From Sapria himalayana (Eukaryota > Streptophyta > Magnoliopsida > Malpighiales > Rafflesiaceae): a DNA stretch of 64,000 bases. The stretch spans positions 1,813,898 to 1,877,897 of the forward strand of contig JAREIK010001718.1 in assembly GCA_029783825.1 (NCBI GenBank), written 5' to 3'. Below the pieces are notes generated by a model. It had not been told where the DNA came from. It did not search any database and saw only the letters and a program-made list of their open reading frames with translations. The position numbers and the translations under genes were made by a program. This document shows, in pieces, positions 1 through 12,487 of this stretch. How positions within the stretch are numbered: the first letter of the stretch is position 1; every line of letters starts with the position of its first letter.

Positions 1-1320
1 CTTTATTTACTTGCTTAACTTATGTTAAATTAAGAATGCAATAACTTCTTTTTATAATATGAATATAATTATAGGCTGAGTATATTTATGCTAGAATTGG
101 TGTAACTTTAAAAGGTTGTTATTTTCAAAGTTATTATTTTAGAAAAACTCTCTTGATCATTTGATTATTTTTATTGTTAAATTTTCATTTTTTAGGCCAA
201 TATCAGTAAAAGTACGTTACAGATACTACTTATGAAAAGGTAAAATTAGGACATCAAACTTGGCGGATGCTTGTTCAATAATCTTAATTTTAGAAAGGTT
301 AACATTATTGATTGATAAGTAATATAGGAATATATTATTTGCCTTGAAAAAAATCTACAGGAGTTGTGTTTAATATGGATTCTTTTTAATGGATAAGCAT
401 ATGAATATGTTTAATCTAGATGAAGAAATAAAAAAAATATTGTAGATATGAAAAAAAATCATTTTAAAATTGAAGTTAGGTTTACTAGGGGACTATTTGC
501 TAATAATTAATAGAATAGTAAAACAAATTAAAAGAATTCACCTAATCAAGCATATTATATTATATATGTGTAATTCCATTATCTCTTTATTATCTTAATT
601 ATTATTTTTGTTAATTCCTATAATTTCATTTTTTCCATAACTTGGATTTATATCTTTAGTTTGAATTAAATATTTTTAATTACTTTATTGATTCTAGTTT
701 TTTTTTTGCATTTATTTGTTACACATAATAAATCAATTTAGACATGATACTCAATTCAATTCTATATTAATTTCTGACATGTACACATGTATAAGCTTTT
801 TAAGTTCCACATCATTGTTCGAAACAAACCATTAAGTTTTTACACCAATTACTGGGAATTGATGAGATAAAAATAATGTAAAACCAGTTTTTATTACATC
901 TTTAATTGTTTAAATTTTTTTGCTCGAGGATTGAAATTATTATATGAATGAGCATCAAGAATCTAAATTACTCTTTTCAGACCTTGAAATTGGGTAGACG
1001 TTTAGAACATGCGGAGAATGATTTGGCATAAGTGATAAAGAAATGACACCACAAGAAAGTTTTAATGATGATGATCAAACTATAATAATAATTGATAACT
1101 GAGTTCAGACCATGATAGATTTATGTTATCCAAATCCATCATAAGCTAAATTCAACCACCTTGAGGATATAAATTCAAGATTTTCAATTTGAGTTTAAAT
1201 CCATTATATTCCAAATGCTTCAAACTATAGGATAATTCAATGTAATATCCTTGGTAGATGTTCAATATTCAAACTACCAAATATTCATGTGTATTTTGGT
1301 AGTTTATGATGATATATAAA
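1..1320. other. AT-rich DNA without recognisable gene
   Basis: No coding region, structural RNA or clear repeat boundary can be supported. Reading frames are short and stop-rich. The right part merges into the degenerate LTR-like repeat that follows. Confidence 0.5.
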
Positions 1321-1329
1321 CTCGAAAAT

Positions 1330-3940
1330 TAAGATAATATGATTTGATTTCATGATTTTGTTATTTTAAAGAGTTGTGATGGATAATCATAAAATTAATA
1401 TATTTCTGGAGGTGTTAGCACATAGGATAAATCATTCAGTTTTGAATAGTTTTGGTATCTATTCTTGCCCAAAACTCTATTTAATTAATTGGGAAAATTT
1501 TTGTATGCTATAATACTATGCAATAGATTTTAGTGGCTCTGATATTATTATGAAGTCTTAGATATACTTAGCTTGAAAAAGTTAAATGGCTACAATATTA
1601 TTTCTCTATCATGACAACTAAGTATCCTACCAGTACTAAAGGTCATGCCCAAGTCCAAGTGCTATGACTTTATCTTTAATATACTTTGGTAGTCTCAAGT
1701 CATAGTCATGGTCTCTTTATAAATCATGACTTTTGAGCTACAGAAAATTATAGAGAAATAACAACTCATGTCAAAATTATGACAACTATTCAAAACAATG
1801 ACAATTCATACACTAAATATTATAATGGATATTAGTTGAGTATGACAATTTTCAAGGTGACAACTTTTATCCTTAAAGAAAAGTATAGTAATGACTTGTA
1901 TGCACAATTTAATTACTAATGTTGTGGCAACCTCATATCACTACAACAACATAATATATGAGAGAAGAGAAGGCTAATGTAATAACCACCCATATTGTCA
2001 TAGAAACTTGAGAGATATAAAGAGAAACTTTTGTGTCGCAACCATTTTTCAATATCAATGGCATGACCAACACACGATAATTCTTTTCAGCATCATGGCT
2101 ATTTCTTAGCTTCACAACCATATTTAACTAAAGAAATACTATTACTAAAGTCGTGGCCTCTACAAAGCATCATGGCTATATAGAAAAATGAGAAACTATC
2201 TCAACTTAATGGCCACTTCCTAGTATTATGACCCTTTATAGATGACAAAAAGATAAAGGCATAAAGTTGTAGTCATTTCATCACACCATAACTTTGTGTT
2301 ATATAGACATTAGTCTTAAGTTATAGTTGTTACCAGTGCCATGATTTTCTGTTACAAAAAGATCAAAATGCATATTATAGAATAACATTACAATTATTTT
2401 CTAGAATCGTGACCTCAAGATCAATAGATGAATATCGAAATTGCAACCTTCTTTAAAGCTATAATTTCCTACTTAGAGTAATACAAGGCTGTTTAAATAT
2501 AAAAGTGAAAGATATAGAAAATTTAAGGGATCTCTCATTTTCCTCATCTTCTCCCTCATGGAAAAAACAAAACCATGATAACTATCAAATTTTATGATTG
2601 AATTTCACACTCCCTAAGAGTTCCATAAGCAAGCAAGAGATGCAAGAATAATGCTAATTCCTAAAGTTGAGATACATGACTCTCAAACTCCTCTTCTCTA
2701 CCAATGAATTCAAAAAATTGTACTAAACTAGCATGAGTCTAGAGTTTGTGTAAATTTAGATATGCGACGTAAATTAATTTTTTGTAATTAATGAATGAAT
2801 ATGTTTGATTTATTATATGTATGAACATTAAATGTTGGTAAAATAGAATTTGAACTAGGATTTTGACTATTTGTAGATTTGTACAAGATTTTCAGGGCAG
2901 ATGATGATAGATAAATCACAAAGCTCACTCGCACATATAGTAAAAAAAAGTGATCAGCCTCCTGACTATGATGCACAAGATAAACCAATACATTCAAATC
3001 AAAAATTTAGGTATGATAATCATTGATAGTATAATACTTATAAATCTAAAAGTTTGAATGCTTTTACATATCAATCAATTATATACATAATAAATAAACT
3101 AGTTCCTAATTGAGATGAATGCTATATAGAATATTCTTCAAGGAGTTCACCTTTAGTGTGAGAGTTGCATCATCATCGAGGAGGATGGTGATGGGTAGTC
3201 CTCAGGACATGCACAAGTATGTTGTGACACGTAAGATGGTGATATCTCTTATGAGTTATTTTTACTTATATAGTTTATACTAATAAAACTTAAGGATAAC
3301 ATGTATTAATTGTATAAGTATGGTGCATAAAAAATCAAAACTACAAATACTTACAAATCTTAACCATCTTTGGTCTTAAATGTGTTTTGGGGTAGGAGAA
3401 TTAGAGTTTGCATATGAATCAATCATCAAAGATAATTGACAAAGTTGCCTAAAAAAATATGAGATTATAAATGATTTTTGAACATAGATAAATTATTATC
3501 TCAATGGTAAAGTATCAAAATATAACTATGATGGGACCACTATTGAGACATATTCAATAGTGACAATCACTTTGTATGCAACTAGGATAAAGATTCATTA
3601 CATAATACCCCAACCTTTACTATATGTCCAAGATAATATAAGTCGAGTGACTTAAATATCATCTCATAAATATAATGATTAAAAAATGGACATAAAATTA
3701 TCTAATAATTTGAGTATCCATTTTACTAAAAACTAGTTATCTCATATTTGAATAACCAAACTTTTGATATAACTTATGTGAGATAATTATCTGAATAAAC
3801 GCCCATTTTATAACTTGCATGATTCATGTACTTGTGAATCTCAATTGTCAAGACACTCTCCTTGATGAGCTTTTAAAAAATCACCTAATTGATAAAATTA
3901 GGCAGCATAACAAAGTCACAATATTAGATTTTCACCCTCT
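1330..3940 (+). repeat. LTR-like dispersed repeat, family R, copy 1
   Basis: The segment aligns by eye with several others in the window (31.4-33.7, 34.7-36.7, 50.4-52.5, 55.2-57.0, 59.4-61.5 kb). Its first half is a run of degenerate sub-repeats of about 50-60 bp built on the idea 'catgac-att-cc-a-accatgactttgtgttat'. Its second half carries a shared block: a phrase like 'accaccttgtatgcc' (here 'atcactttgtatgca' near 3565), then near 3880-3925 the shared end 'aaagtcacaat'. This architecture fits a long LTR with an internally repetitive U3. Boundaries are approximate because copies are heavily diverged, and no terminal TG/CA pair could be fixed. Confidence 0.5.
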
Positions 3941-4024
3941 TCTCTGCTTGTTCATGGATGTCAATAATTCATTCAAACAACAAAGAGTCACAAATGAGTC
4001 TTAACAATTGAAATTTTTTCCTTA

Positions 4025-5165
4025 TTCATTGTGAGATAGGGCTAGAGTGTGGTTGAATATTTTACTCTTGGGTTGATCAATTCATGGAATGATATGAAGG
4101 AGAAGTTCTTGATGAAGTATTTTGCTCCAACTAAGAATACCAAATTAAGGAATGATATTACTTCTTTTCAATAATTCTAGAAAAAAAATAATTTATGAGG
4201 CATGAAAGAGATTCAATGAATTGCTAAGTGTCTGCACTATGGGATTCCTCATTGGATCAACATGGAGACTTTTTTATAATGGACTCAATGGCCAAACTCA
4301 TGTAGTGGTAGATATTTTAGTAAAATAAGTTATTTTTCAAAATCTTACCATGATGTATTTGAGATTCTAAAAAGAATAACTAATTACAACTTCAAAGACC
4401 TACTACATGGGGGCTACTAAAAGATGGTAGCTTGATTGCATGGGGTTGATGCTATAATAGTTTCATTAGTAGATGTTTCTTCTATTTCAAATATGCTCGA
4501 GTCAATATAGATATGTCATTGACCACATGTGAGTAATTCAAATATTGTTTCTTTTGTACATTGTGTGGGTGGACATTTATTTCATAACTATACATCCAAT
4601 CCATCTTTTATATGCCATATGAAAAATTATAACAAAAGAAATCACTCATTCTTCAACCATCACAAATCAATGATGGAAGCAACACCCTAACATCTCTTTA
4701 AGTAATCAATGAGCAAATGCCTCTAATGCACCTCATAGACTAGTCATACCACTTGGCTTCCAACATAATATTCCATATCAAAGATTAAATATTCATTATC
4801 AATTAAGCCTTCTTGAAAAATTATTAAAGAAATATATGACCAAGAATAATATTATAATATAAAGTCAAGTTATATCATTGAAAATTTTGAAGAACATAAT
4901 TGGACAACTAGCAAATGCCTTGAATAATCATTCTCATGATTCTCTACCAAGTGATATAAAACATTTTAGAAAGGATGGTAGAAAAAATTTTAATGCTATC
5001 AATTTGAAAAGTGGTAACAAGTTAGAAATGCCTATAAATAATTCCAATTGATCAAGAAATCTCAGTTCAATCCTAGGAAATCACGAGAGAGGAGAAGAAG
5101 TAGAGAATATGAAAAAAATTATACATCTATCAAAGATGCTACTATACGACTGCTACAAAGTGGGA
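4025..5165 (+). pseudogene. Ty3/gypsy gag remnant
   Basis: Around 4084-4170 one frame reads as the core of a plant Retrotrans_gag domain: residues SWNDMKEKFLMKYFAPTK, then a match to the usual 'LRNDITSFQQ' block, and about 120 bp further (after frame breaks) the usual 'GIPxW...FYNGL' block. Gag coats the retroelement RNA in cytoplasmic particles. Many stops and frameshifts follow, and basic residues without a clear zinc knuckle appear near 5040-5130. The N-terminal part of gag is missing, so the left junction with the R repeat is a truncation. The right end is cut by the CACTA terminus near 5174. No protease or reverse transcriptase follows, so the element is a fragment. I am confident of the gag assignment, less so of the limits. 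Confidence 0.6.
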
Positions 5166-5189
5166 AACACTATACTACAACAAATTTAT

Positions 5190-5870
5190 AATTTACCTAT
5201 AAAATATTTTTTGGGTAATATAAAAATTTTCATTGATAATTAAATTTATCTATTGAATACCAACAACCATATTTCATGAATTATTGTGGCACAGTTAAAA
5301 TAAATTTCTAGCAGATAATTAATTCCACTGATAAATCACCTATAGAAATTCTGTCAATAAATTGTGGAAAAGTGATAGATAAAGTTGAGAGAAATCTCAA
5401 AAGTGGAGATAAAATACCAACAAAATTCCATAGGTATTCTATCGATAATTTACTCATGGAAAGTCTGTTGGTATTTGTTGGTGAGTTTGTAGGTAATCCA
5501 TAGGTGATTGAAAACTACTTTTATAAGCATTTTATTGGTATTCTATTGGTAATTTTCTATTAATATACTTCGTAAGTATTTTTTTTGGTAATTTGTAGGT
5601 ACTTTATTAGAAATTAGCAACCACTTTTATAGGCATTACATCGATATTCTATTGATGATTTGCAATGAAATTTGATGGTGATTTTATTGGTAATCCATCA
5701 ATAATTTGTTTATATTCCATCGATAAATTATCAATAATTTAGCTATGAAAGTTCTTTTTCAATATTTAGTTGGTGATTTTGTTGCTAATCCATTGGTAAT
5801 TGATAGTTATTATTCACCACTTCTATAGGTATTCCGTTGGTAAATATAAAAATATATTTATATTTTTACT
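5190..5870. repeat. Subterminal repeats of CACTA element C
   Basis: Short related motifs recur in both orientations (forms such as 'ccataggtattctatcgataattt', 'ggtaatccataggtgatt', 'ttctattggtaatttt'). In En/Spm elements such subterminal arrays are binding sites for the element's own DNA-binding protein. Their position directly inside the CACTA-like terminus fits this role. Confidence 0.55.
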
Positions 5871-7899
5871 ACTATAATTTGGCTTATAAAACCTAATTAA
5901 AACACATTTTATGATTATCATAAAAATAAATTCATATATAACAATCAAGCCTAATAATATAATACTAACATATTCCAATAACAAAAAAAATAACAATATT
6001 TTTTATAGGTCAAATGTATTAAAAAAAAGAACCTAAATATTTCAAAAGTATTAAACAAAATACCTAAATAGTTAAAAAGTAGTAATGTTATTACATAAAA
6101 AATGTATTCAAACAATTCACTACTTTGAAGATAAAGTAGCATCATCAGAGTTGTGATCATCACTAGATGTATGATGCTCATTGCCATTGATTTGCTAAGG
6201 CTGATTGTATGACACTAATATTTGTTCACCTTAAACATTTCATCCACATGCCTTAACAATAGTTGTTTCTTCTCTCACACATCTCTTACCATTATATCCT
6301 CATCATTAACCCTATGTTATAGTTGCTGAATTACCTCTGTATTTTGTTGAAAAACATAAAATATTAATGTAGAAGAAGAGGTTGAGCCAAACTCATAATA
6401 TTGTGTAGCACGTGAGTCAAGCCTACAAACCCGACCTTTTTTTTGTCCACCTGCAACATCTAAAAATATATTATTTTTATTTATTAATTTATTATTTTGT
6501 GTTTGTTGCTCTCACTTAGCCTCAATAGCATTATGCAAACATATAAGCATGCTCAATTGTAGCTATCAACTATATGAAAGATAAGACATAATACACTAAG
6601 TGATAGAATAATTTATATTAACATCTTTGGCCTTTTGATTAATGGAAGTCTTGTCATCACCATTTTTTTTATGTGTGTGAATAAACAACTCCGGAATGAT
6701 GAGTGGGCAACCTAATTTTCTAGTCTACACATGTAGAGATAATTCAAATAAATTAATAACTAAAGATAATTAGAAAAAGAACATATGCATAACTAATTCA
6801 TAATCTAAAAAGAAGGTAAACATGTACTTTATTATATAACTAATAATAAAAGATTACTAGTTATTTTCTATGCTCATAATGGATAGCACTGCCTCCTATA
6901 TGAGTTGATGGTGCATACCCATCATCAGTGGCCTTGGAATTACTGTTGTTAGATTTTTGATCACAAACTTTTTGAACTTGTGGGGTGTTTTATTTTTGTT
7001 TCTAATTCTTTCATGTGTCTTCAGACACAAAATTTGACATCTTTCCTTTTTTTCTTTATATCAGGCATCAAGTTACAATTTCAACCTTTTTCTTTGAACA
7101 ACCATACATGCTTCATTAGTACATTTAAGGCTTCATTCCAAATATATTATTTCTGCAAGAAAATATATTAGTTGCACGTTAAGTGCTTGCAAAAATATCT
7201 TTGATATAAAATAAATTAAAATTTTTTATTTTATTATATTAAGTAAATTGGATTAATTTCATACCATAAATTCCTCATAATAAAAATCCTTGGTTTCTTC
7301 AAAAATAGATTTTCAATTAATCCTTTTTTGTCTATCTTTTCTTTAAAAATTTTTCTAATCTTGTGAGATGATGGTCAAGATGGTTTCAAACTATGAACCA
7401 TAATTGAACACAAACAAAGATGGAAGGAAAAAAAAAGGGCTAGCAAGAAGGTAAAACCATTATAATAGAAAAAAATAATCAAAACAAGGACAGCATGAAC
7501 AAATAAATTACATGTGAGCTTTAAAATAATTAAAACTCAATATTTTGGTCTACTAGAGATGCAAGTAACCATTTAAATATAAATATTCTTAATATAACTT
7601 TTAAATAAAATATAAACCTTTTCCTATTTCACATGCTTACATGTACAGTCATATTCTTAAAAATTTTCTTGTTTTCCTTTTATTATGTTGGTTAGTAAGT
7701 ACTTATAAACATCTGAAAAAATCATAACTTTTATGAAGCTTTCTTCATTATTTACATGAATTATGATTCACATTGAAAATAGTGATAATTTAGAGATAAA
7801 TAAAAATATTGGACCAAGATTGGATAATGAAAATAGATTAATGAAGTTGGAAAGGAGAATATAAAAGAAAAACCAGAATGTAAGTTACTTACAAATTTT

Positions 7900-8290
7900 T
7901 GAATAAGTTGACACATAATTGATCTTTAAATGTCGTAGACTCTGATGCAGGCACAAAATATAATGGCGAAGGAGTTAAATATTATTAATTTGAAGCTAAG
8001 GTTTATGTTGATGAATATGTTTTTTGAGCACCCATAGCTACTACTTGTAAACCTAAATGTAGAGAAGTGGAAGGTGCTACTATAGTAGTAGCTTGATGTG
8101 TTGGTGGAAAATTTATATTTGGAGCAACTAGAGGTGGAAAACTTATATTTGGAGCAACTAGAGGTGGAAAACTTATATTTGGAGCAACTAGAGGTGAAAC
8201 TAGTATTGATGCTTGTGTTTGTGTAAAACTAATTGGAAATGGTGAAGATGGCCGTATAGTCTTCTATCTAATAATATTCTAGGATTTATT
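7900..8290 (-). pseudogene. Remnant of proline-rich N-terminus of CACTA second protein
   Basis: On the minus strand, three copies of a 30-bp repeat encode the decapeptide LVAPNISFPP (last copy NINFPP), followed by a Thr/Ser/Ala-rich stretch. The gene order relative to the DUF4216 remnant is the same as in element B, where a proline/serine-rich N-terminus precedes a Transposase_24 domain. No conserved catalytic motif is left and the frame is soon closed. The assignment rests on position and composition, so it is tentative. Confidence 0.35.
8103..8192. repeat. 30-bp tandem repeat, three copies
   Basis: Three head-to-tail copies of 30 bp start at 8103, 8133 and 8163. Copies 2 and 3 are identical and copy 1 differs by one base. 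The period is a multiple of three, so on the minus strand it encodes a repeating decapeptide. Confidence 0.9.
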
Positions 8291-8506
8291 TGTCATTTCA
8301 AGTAAGTTATTGGAAAAAATAAAGTATTGATTGAAAGGAGCAAATAAAGAAAAAAGATAACATTATTACACATTCATGACTATTACTAGGAAAATCAAAA
8401 AAATAAAATGAAAAAAAATATTACAACAATAATAATTGGATAAACACAATGCACATTTGCATGAATAACGAACATATCCATAGGTATCAAATTTACCTTT
8501 TAACTA

Positions 8507-9260
8507 TTAAGAATACGAATCACAACATAATATGATACAAAAAAATATAAATAAAATAATGATAATCATTATCACTATCACTAGAATCAACATCTTCATA
8601 TTCAATTTTATTTTCATCTTCTCTTCTATTTCTAACTCAAGTAATGGTTCCTGTAAGAGTTCATTGTCATCTTTAACCAAATTAATATATTCTCCATCAG
8701 TATCATTCAATGATAAACTAGATTTATCAATGCTTCTTTGTGTATCAATGGGTTGTTCAGCTATGGGTAATTGATTAACTGACTCATCTTCTTGGAATGT
8801 AATATTGGTAGTTACCATTTTTTCAACAACTACAAAAATGTCTATAATAGGGCTAACTTTAACTTTGCATACTGTTAACTAATTAGACTTGTCTTTTCAC
8901 AACCTAGGATAAGGTACATAATACACTTGTGCAGCTTGCATGGCAAGTATATATCATTCATCCTTTCTTAGCTTGTACTTATGGTTAACATCCCAATCTT
9001 AATAAAAAAGATCAAACCAATTGCATTTAAAAAGTATAGTCTGTTTAATTGGGTAGCATTTGGTATTCTAGCTACAGAATCTTTATTAGTGTACCATAAT
9101 AATCTCCGTCTCACTATAGTTTGTGCCTTTTATACATATTCCATTATTTTAAGTTGACATCACATAACCATGTAATTCTATATGAAATTGTATAACCACT
9201 AACAAAATGTATGAGAAATATCTCTATGGTTCATAAAGGACTTTTGGATAAATCTTTAAT
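8507..9260 (-). pseudogene. DUF4216 region of CACTA element C transposase
   Basis: Read on the minus strand from about 9260, fragments parallel the DUF4216 region of element B (43018-43750): a counterpart of 'YFVNGYKFHT', then 'CNWFDLFY', 'DWDVNHKYKLRKDE', 'QAAQVYYVPYPRL' and an acidic C-terminus (open from 8818 to 8507, with the acidic run GEYINLVKDDNELLQEPLLE). DUF4216 lies at the C-terminus of plant tnp2-type transposases, and its biochemical role is not known. Several stops and shifts break the frame. Upstream the gene reaches the duplicated segment at 9510-9721 and resumes beyond element A. Confidence 0.6.
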
Positions 9261-9509
9261 GAATGAATTATCAATGATATTATCACGTGGCTATAAATAA
9301 AACAAACAAATGTCAATTGAGAATCCTAATATCTTAAACATCTAATTGTTATATTAACATTACTATTTTATTACTTTTATAGTTCTCAAACTATTCTATA
9401 AAATTCTTGTTAGGCTTCACATCAAGCTCCTCATTAGTAAAGTCAAGTGATAGTTTCTTTATTTCATGAATATACATGCTTATGAATAAGAAATTAGTTT
9501 CAACAAGTG

Positions 9510-9721
9510 TTATGAGTAATAAGTATCCTTTTAAGTGAAGGAGAGATATTTTTTCACTTACTTTACATATGGATCAATATCTTCACAATTCAATAGAACA
9601 TAAGTTTGTGAAGCATCATACTCATTGTAAGATAACCTTTTAGATTTTGATCATCCATATGGTTGACCAGGATGTTTAAATATTGGAAGTGTCCCTTCAA
9701 TCTCATCATCATTGCTACCAT
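9510..9721. repeat. Left copy of 212-bp duplication flanking element A
   Basis: This segment is about 95% identical by eye to 22313-22525 and has the same orientation. It belongs to C's transposase gene, corresponding to about 44.03-44.20 kb in element B. One copy on each side of element A means a target segment was duplicated on insertion, or two C copies recombined. Confidence 0.85.
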
Positions 9722-9762
9722 ATGGCAACGATGATGATGAGATTCCCTATATGGGGAATCTC
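9699..9762. repeat. Two nested palindromes at left junction of element A
   Basis: The target-side sequence aatctcatcatcattg (9699-9714) is repeated inverted as caacgatgatgatgagatt (9726-9744). It overlaps a second inverted pair, gagattccc (9739-9747) and gggaatctc (9754-9762). These sit where the CACTACAAGAAAA end of element A should be, and that end is missing. Confidence 0.8.
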
Positions 9763-10200
9763 ATTTAGCTATGGACAATTCACTAGCTAAATGGGTATTT
9801 CTATCACTAAACAGGATTTAGTGATGGATTACCGATGGATCGATTCCCTATCTAAAGTGCCCCTTGCTAAAATTTAGCGAGGGAAAGTGTCCCTAGCTAA
9901 ATATTTAATGACAAAATAATCTCTTGCTAAAAATACAAATTTCCTAGCTAAACTAGCGACGAAAAATGAGATTTTTCGTCGCAAAATGAAAATTACGACA
10001 AAAAATTACCAAGCTAAAATGCAGGCCGCTAAATTTTCGCGACAATTTTGTCCCTAGCTAAATTAATTTAGCGACGGAAAATCCATCGCTAAATTTAAGA
10101 TTTCCCTAGCTAAAGTAGCTAGGAAAAATTCCCTTGCTAAATTAGCATGAGATTTTTCCCTTGGTAATTTAGCAAGGGATTTTTCTCAAGCTATTTTAAT
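9763..10200. repeat. Left subterminal repeat array of element A
   Basis: Motifs such as 'tagcgacggaaaatccatcgctaaat', 'ccctagctaaa' and 'ccttgctaaatttagcgaggg' recur in both orientations, several as short palindromes. The same array is at 36690-37070 in element B. It is probably the binding region for the CACTA DNA-binding protein. Confidence 0.75.
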
Positions 10201-10204
10201 TTCA

Positions 10205-11095
10205 AAACTATTTTCAAAATTTAAAATATTTTAATTAAATAATTTAATATTTTTATATCAAATTGAATAAAAATTAAAACTATAAATAATTTATAATAAA
10301 CAAAAAATAAAATCATTTAATATCTTATTCTAATTCAATATTTTACATAATTGAAACCAAAAAAAAATAATAAATTTTAATTACATCTTATTCATCAATG
10401 TATCTATCGATAGTGCATAAAGTATAATATATCCATTCATTGATATTGCTCTCTCCCTCTGCTCCTTCGATTATCATTTTACTACTGCGACAAAGCTGTC
10501 CGAGTCATAGCACGTAATGTCTAGTGAAAAATCCCATCACTTATAAAAGCTTTGTATGAGGAATAATGTGGTATCATATCTGTAAGAAATTTAAACTACT
10601 CAGACAAATTAAAAAAAAGTAATGTTTTGATATATATATATATATAAAATTATATATATATAATTATGCAGTATATATATATAAATATATACTAGCATTT
10701 CACTCGTACATATATTACTACAATATATGGACGTAAAAATATCAGTATTATGTGTACATATAAACTGAGTACAAATATACTAAGTATATATGTACATAAA
10801 ATACTGTAGTATTATATATATGTATATACTGACTTTATTCGTACGTATATACCTGATTTGGTGTTGTTACTGCTGATCCCGCTGCCGCTCCTGCCACTGC
10901 TGCCATTGCCGATGTCGCTGCCAATACTACTACTATAATTGCTGCTGCCACCGCTACCTCTACTGCCAACACTGCCGCCGATGCCACCGTTGCGGCTGCC
11001 GCTGATGCCGTAGCTGCCACTGTCGCCGCTGCCGCCACTACTACCTTTGCCGCTACTGCCACTGCTTCCAGTGCTGCCACTGCTACCCAAGTTTC
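10205..11095. repeat. CACTA internal unit with triplet-repeat block
   Basis: This is a single copy of the unit that occurs three times in tandem in element B. An AT-rich opening at about 10205 leads into a conserved block ('catcaatgtatcta', 'gcataaagtataat', 'actgcgacaaagctgtccgagtca' at about 10390-10510), then a TA-rich stretch with palindromic 'gtacatataaact', then a GC-rich run of GCN/NGC triplets (10857-11090). The triplet run leaves several frames open and encodes only Ala/Ser/Gly-rich low-complexity peptides, so I do not call genes in it. Confidence 0.75.
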
Positions 11096-11099
11096 ATGC

Positions 11100-12160
11100 A
11101 ACATAGTCAATATCAATTCACATGTTTCAAAAAGTATTGTATGGACTATAACAATCACTAAGAGTTTGGCTTAATAATTTTTCATATGTAATTATCTTTT
11201 GTTATCGTAAAGGTCAAATGAGAAGTTTATAATATTAATTCTTCCGAAATAAAATGAGTTAGAAATCTTCCAACTTAAGAAATACATTCAATTATGATTT
11301 TAAATAAAATATCTTTAGAAACTCAAATATTTTTTTCATATGTCGTACAATAATCACTAAGAGCTTGATTTGCTAAGTTTTCACAGATAATTTTCTTTTT
11401 TAATGAAAAATTTGAATGAAAAGTTTATCATATTAAATATTTACATGGACAACATTCTTATTATGAAAAAAAATGAGTTAGAATTTATTCAACTTAAGAA
11501 ATACATTCAGGCGTGATTTCAAATAATAGATTTTTAAAAACTCATATATTTTCTTATACAAAAATATAATATTCTAAGAAAAAAATTATATTGTCACATT
11601 GGAAGTATGCAATTAATATTCTTATAAATATCGATCTTCTAAGTTGTGCTCTAATAGATATCTCTATTATGTCATATATTAATTTTTATTTGATATAAGC
11701 TTTTTTATTGGACTCTTATATATAAATGAAGCATATAAAAAAGTAATAATCTAACTATCATCTAATTATATATAATTTATATAGTTAATATATTTGATTG
11801 TTTCTTTAATTCTTCATAACATATTTTATTTTGTGAACACTAATACTTATTGCTAACCAAATATTAAGATTTGAGTTAAACCTAAATATAAAAAATGATC
11901 TATTATAAATTTTTATATATTTTTTATATGTATTCTTGTCAACTAAAAAAATAAGGGAGACAGTTATTTTGAGTTCAAATACATAAAATGAGTTCAAAAC
12001 TATCATAATAAATACTTCTAAAATATTTTAAAATATACATCTTTTTGAGAATATCATATATTTACTCACTTTGTCTCTACTCTCTATCATGATAGTCATA
12101 CAGAAATACCTATAACCTTCAATCTTATATTTCATTAGCAGATAAAATGTATAATGAAAA
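11100..12160. other. AT-rich interior of element A, no gene seen
   Basis: The stretch lies between the triplet-repeat unit and the captured kinase leader. It contains two partly similar segments ('aaatgagttagaa-tt--caacttaagaaatacattca' near 11255 and 11480), which suggests a degenerate internal duplication. No coding region is recognisable. Confidence 0.5.
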
Positions 12161-12169
12161 TTTGGATCG

Positions 12170-12487
12170 TCCAGGGGCGATCGCGAGATATAGCTGCAGA
12201 AAAGAGGAAAGGGCGGGAGGGGAGAGGGAGAGAGAGAGAGAAAGAGAGTCAGAGCGAGCATGAGAGAGAGAAAGAAAGTCAGAGCGAGCACGAGAGAAAG
12301 AGATTACAGCTTAGCTAGTTTGTGTCATTCTACTTGGTAGCATATTCGTTTGGCAAGCGTGGTGGAGAAGATAGGAAGGGGTTAGCGTCGCTCTCTTTCT
12401 CCCCGGGGAGGTAGCTGCAAGCTTGATAATTTTAATTCCCAATTGGAAGGGGAAATTAGGGTTTGTCGATAGTGGAACAAAGAGAAA
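12170..12487 (+). promoter_or_regulatory. Captured leader/5' flank of the kinase copy
   Basis: Base composition changes sharply from AT-rich to mixed at about 12170. A GA-rich tract (12217-12302) contains a near-duplicate pair 'gtcagagcgagca-gagagaaag', and CpG-containing leader-like sequence runs to the ATG at 12488. It looks like the transcribed leader and perhaps core promoter of the parental kinase gene, copied with it. Promoter activity is not shown by sequence. Confidence 0.4.

Larger units (their letters stand above)
5174..9721. mobile_element. CACTA (En/Spm) element C, left part
   Basis: The left terminus begins at a near-match to the CACTA inverted repeat (actacaacaaattt at 5174, first base diverged). 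It is followed by a subterminal array (5190-5870), then minus-strand remnants of the two standard CACTA genes: a proline-rich Transposase_24-type N-terminus near 7.9-8.3 kb and a DUF4216-type region at 8.5-9.3 kb. The element is interrupted at 9721 by element A, and its transposase continues at 22313-24700. The right terminus was not found and is probably deleted. Stops in all frames mean C could not move by itself. Confidence 0.6.

Noticed and set aside
9763..10200. CRISPR-like or terminator-like inverted repeats
   Set aside because: Short palindromes of 'tagcgacgg'/'ccgtcgcta' type are CACTA subterminal motifs in a plant genome. There are no regular repeats and unique spacers.
10812..11158. 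Gly/Ser-rich and Ala-rich frames (minus strand)
   Set aside because: Same triplet-repeat block as in element B. No start context or conserved protein is common to the copies beyond shared DNA.
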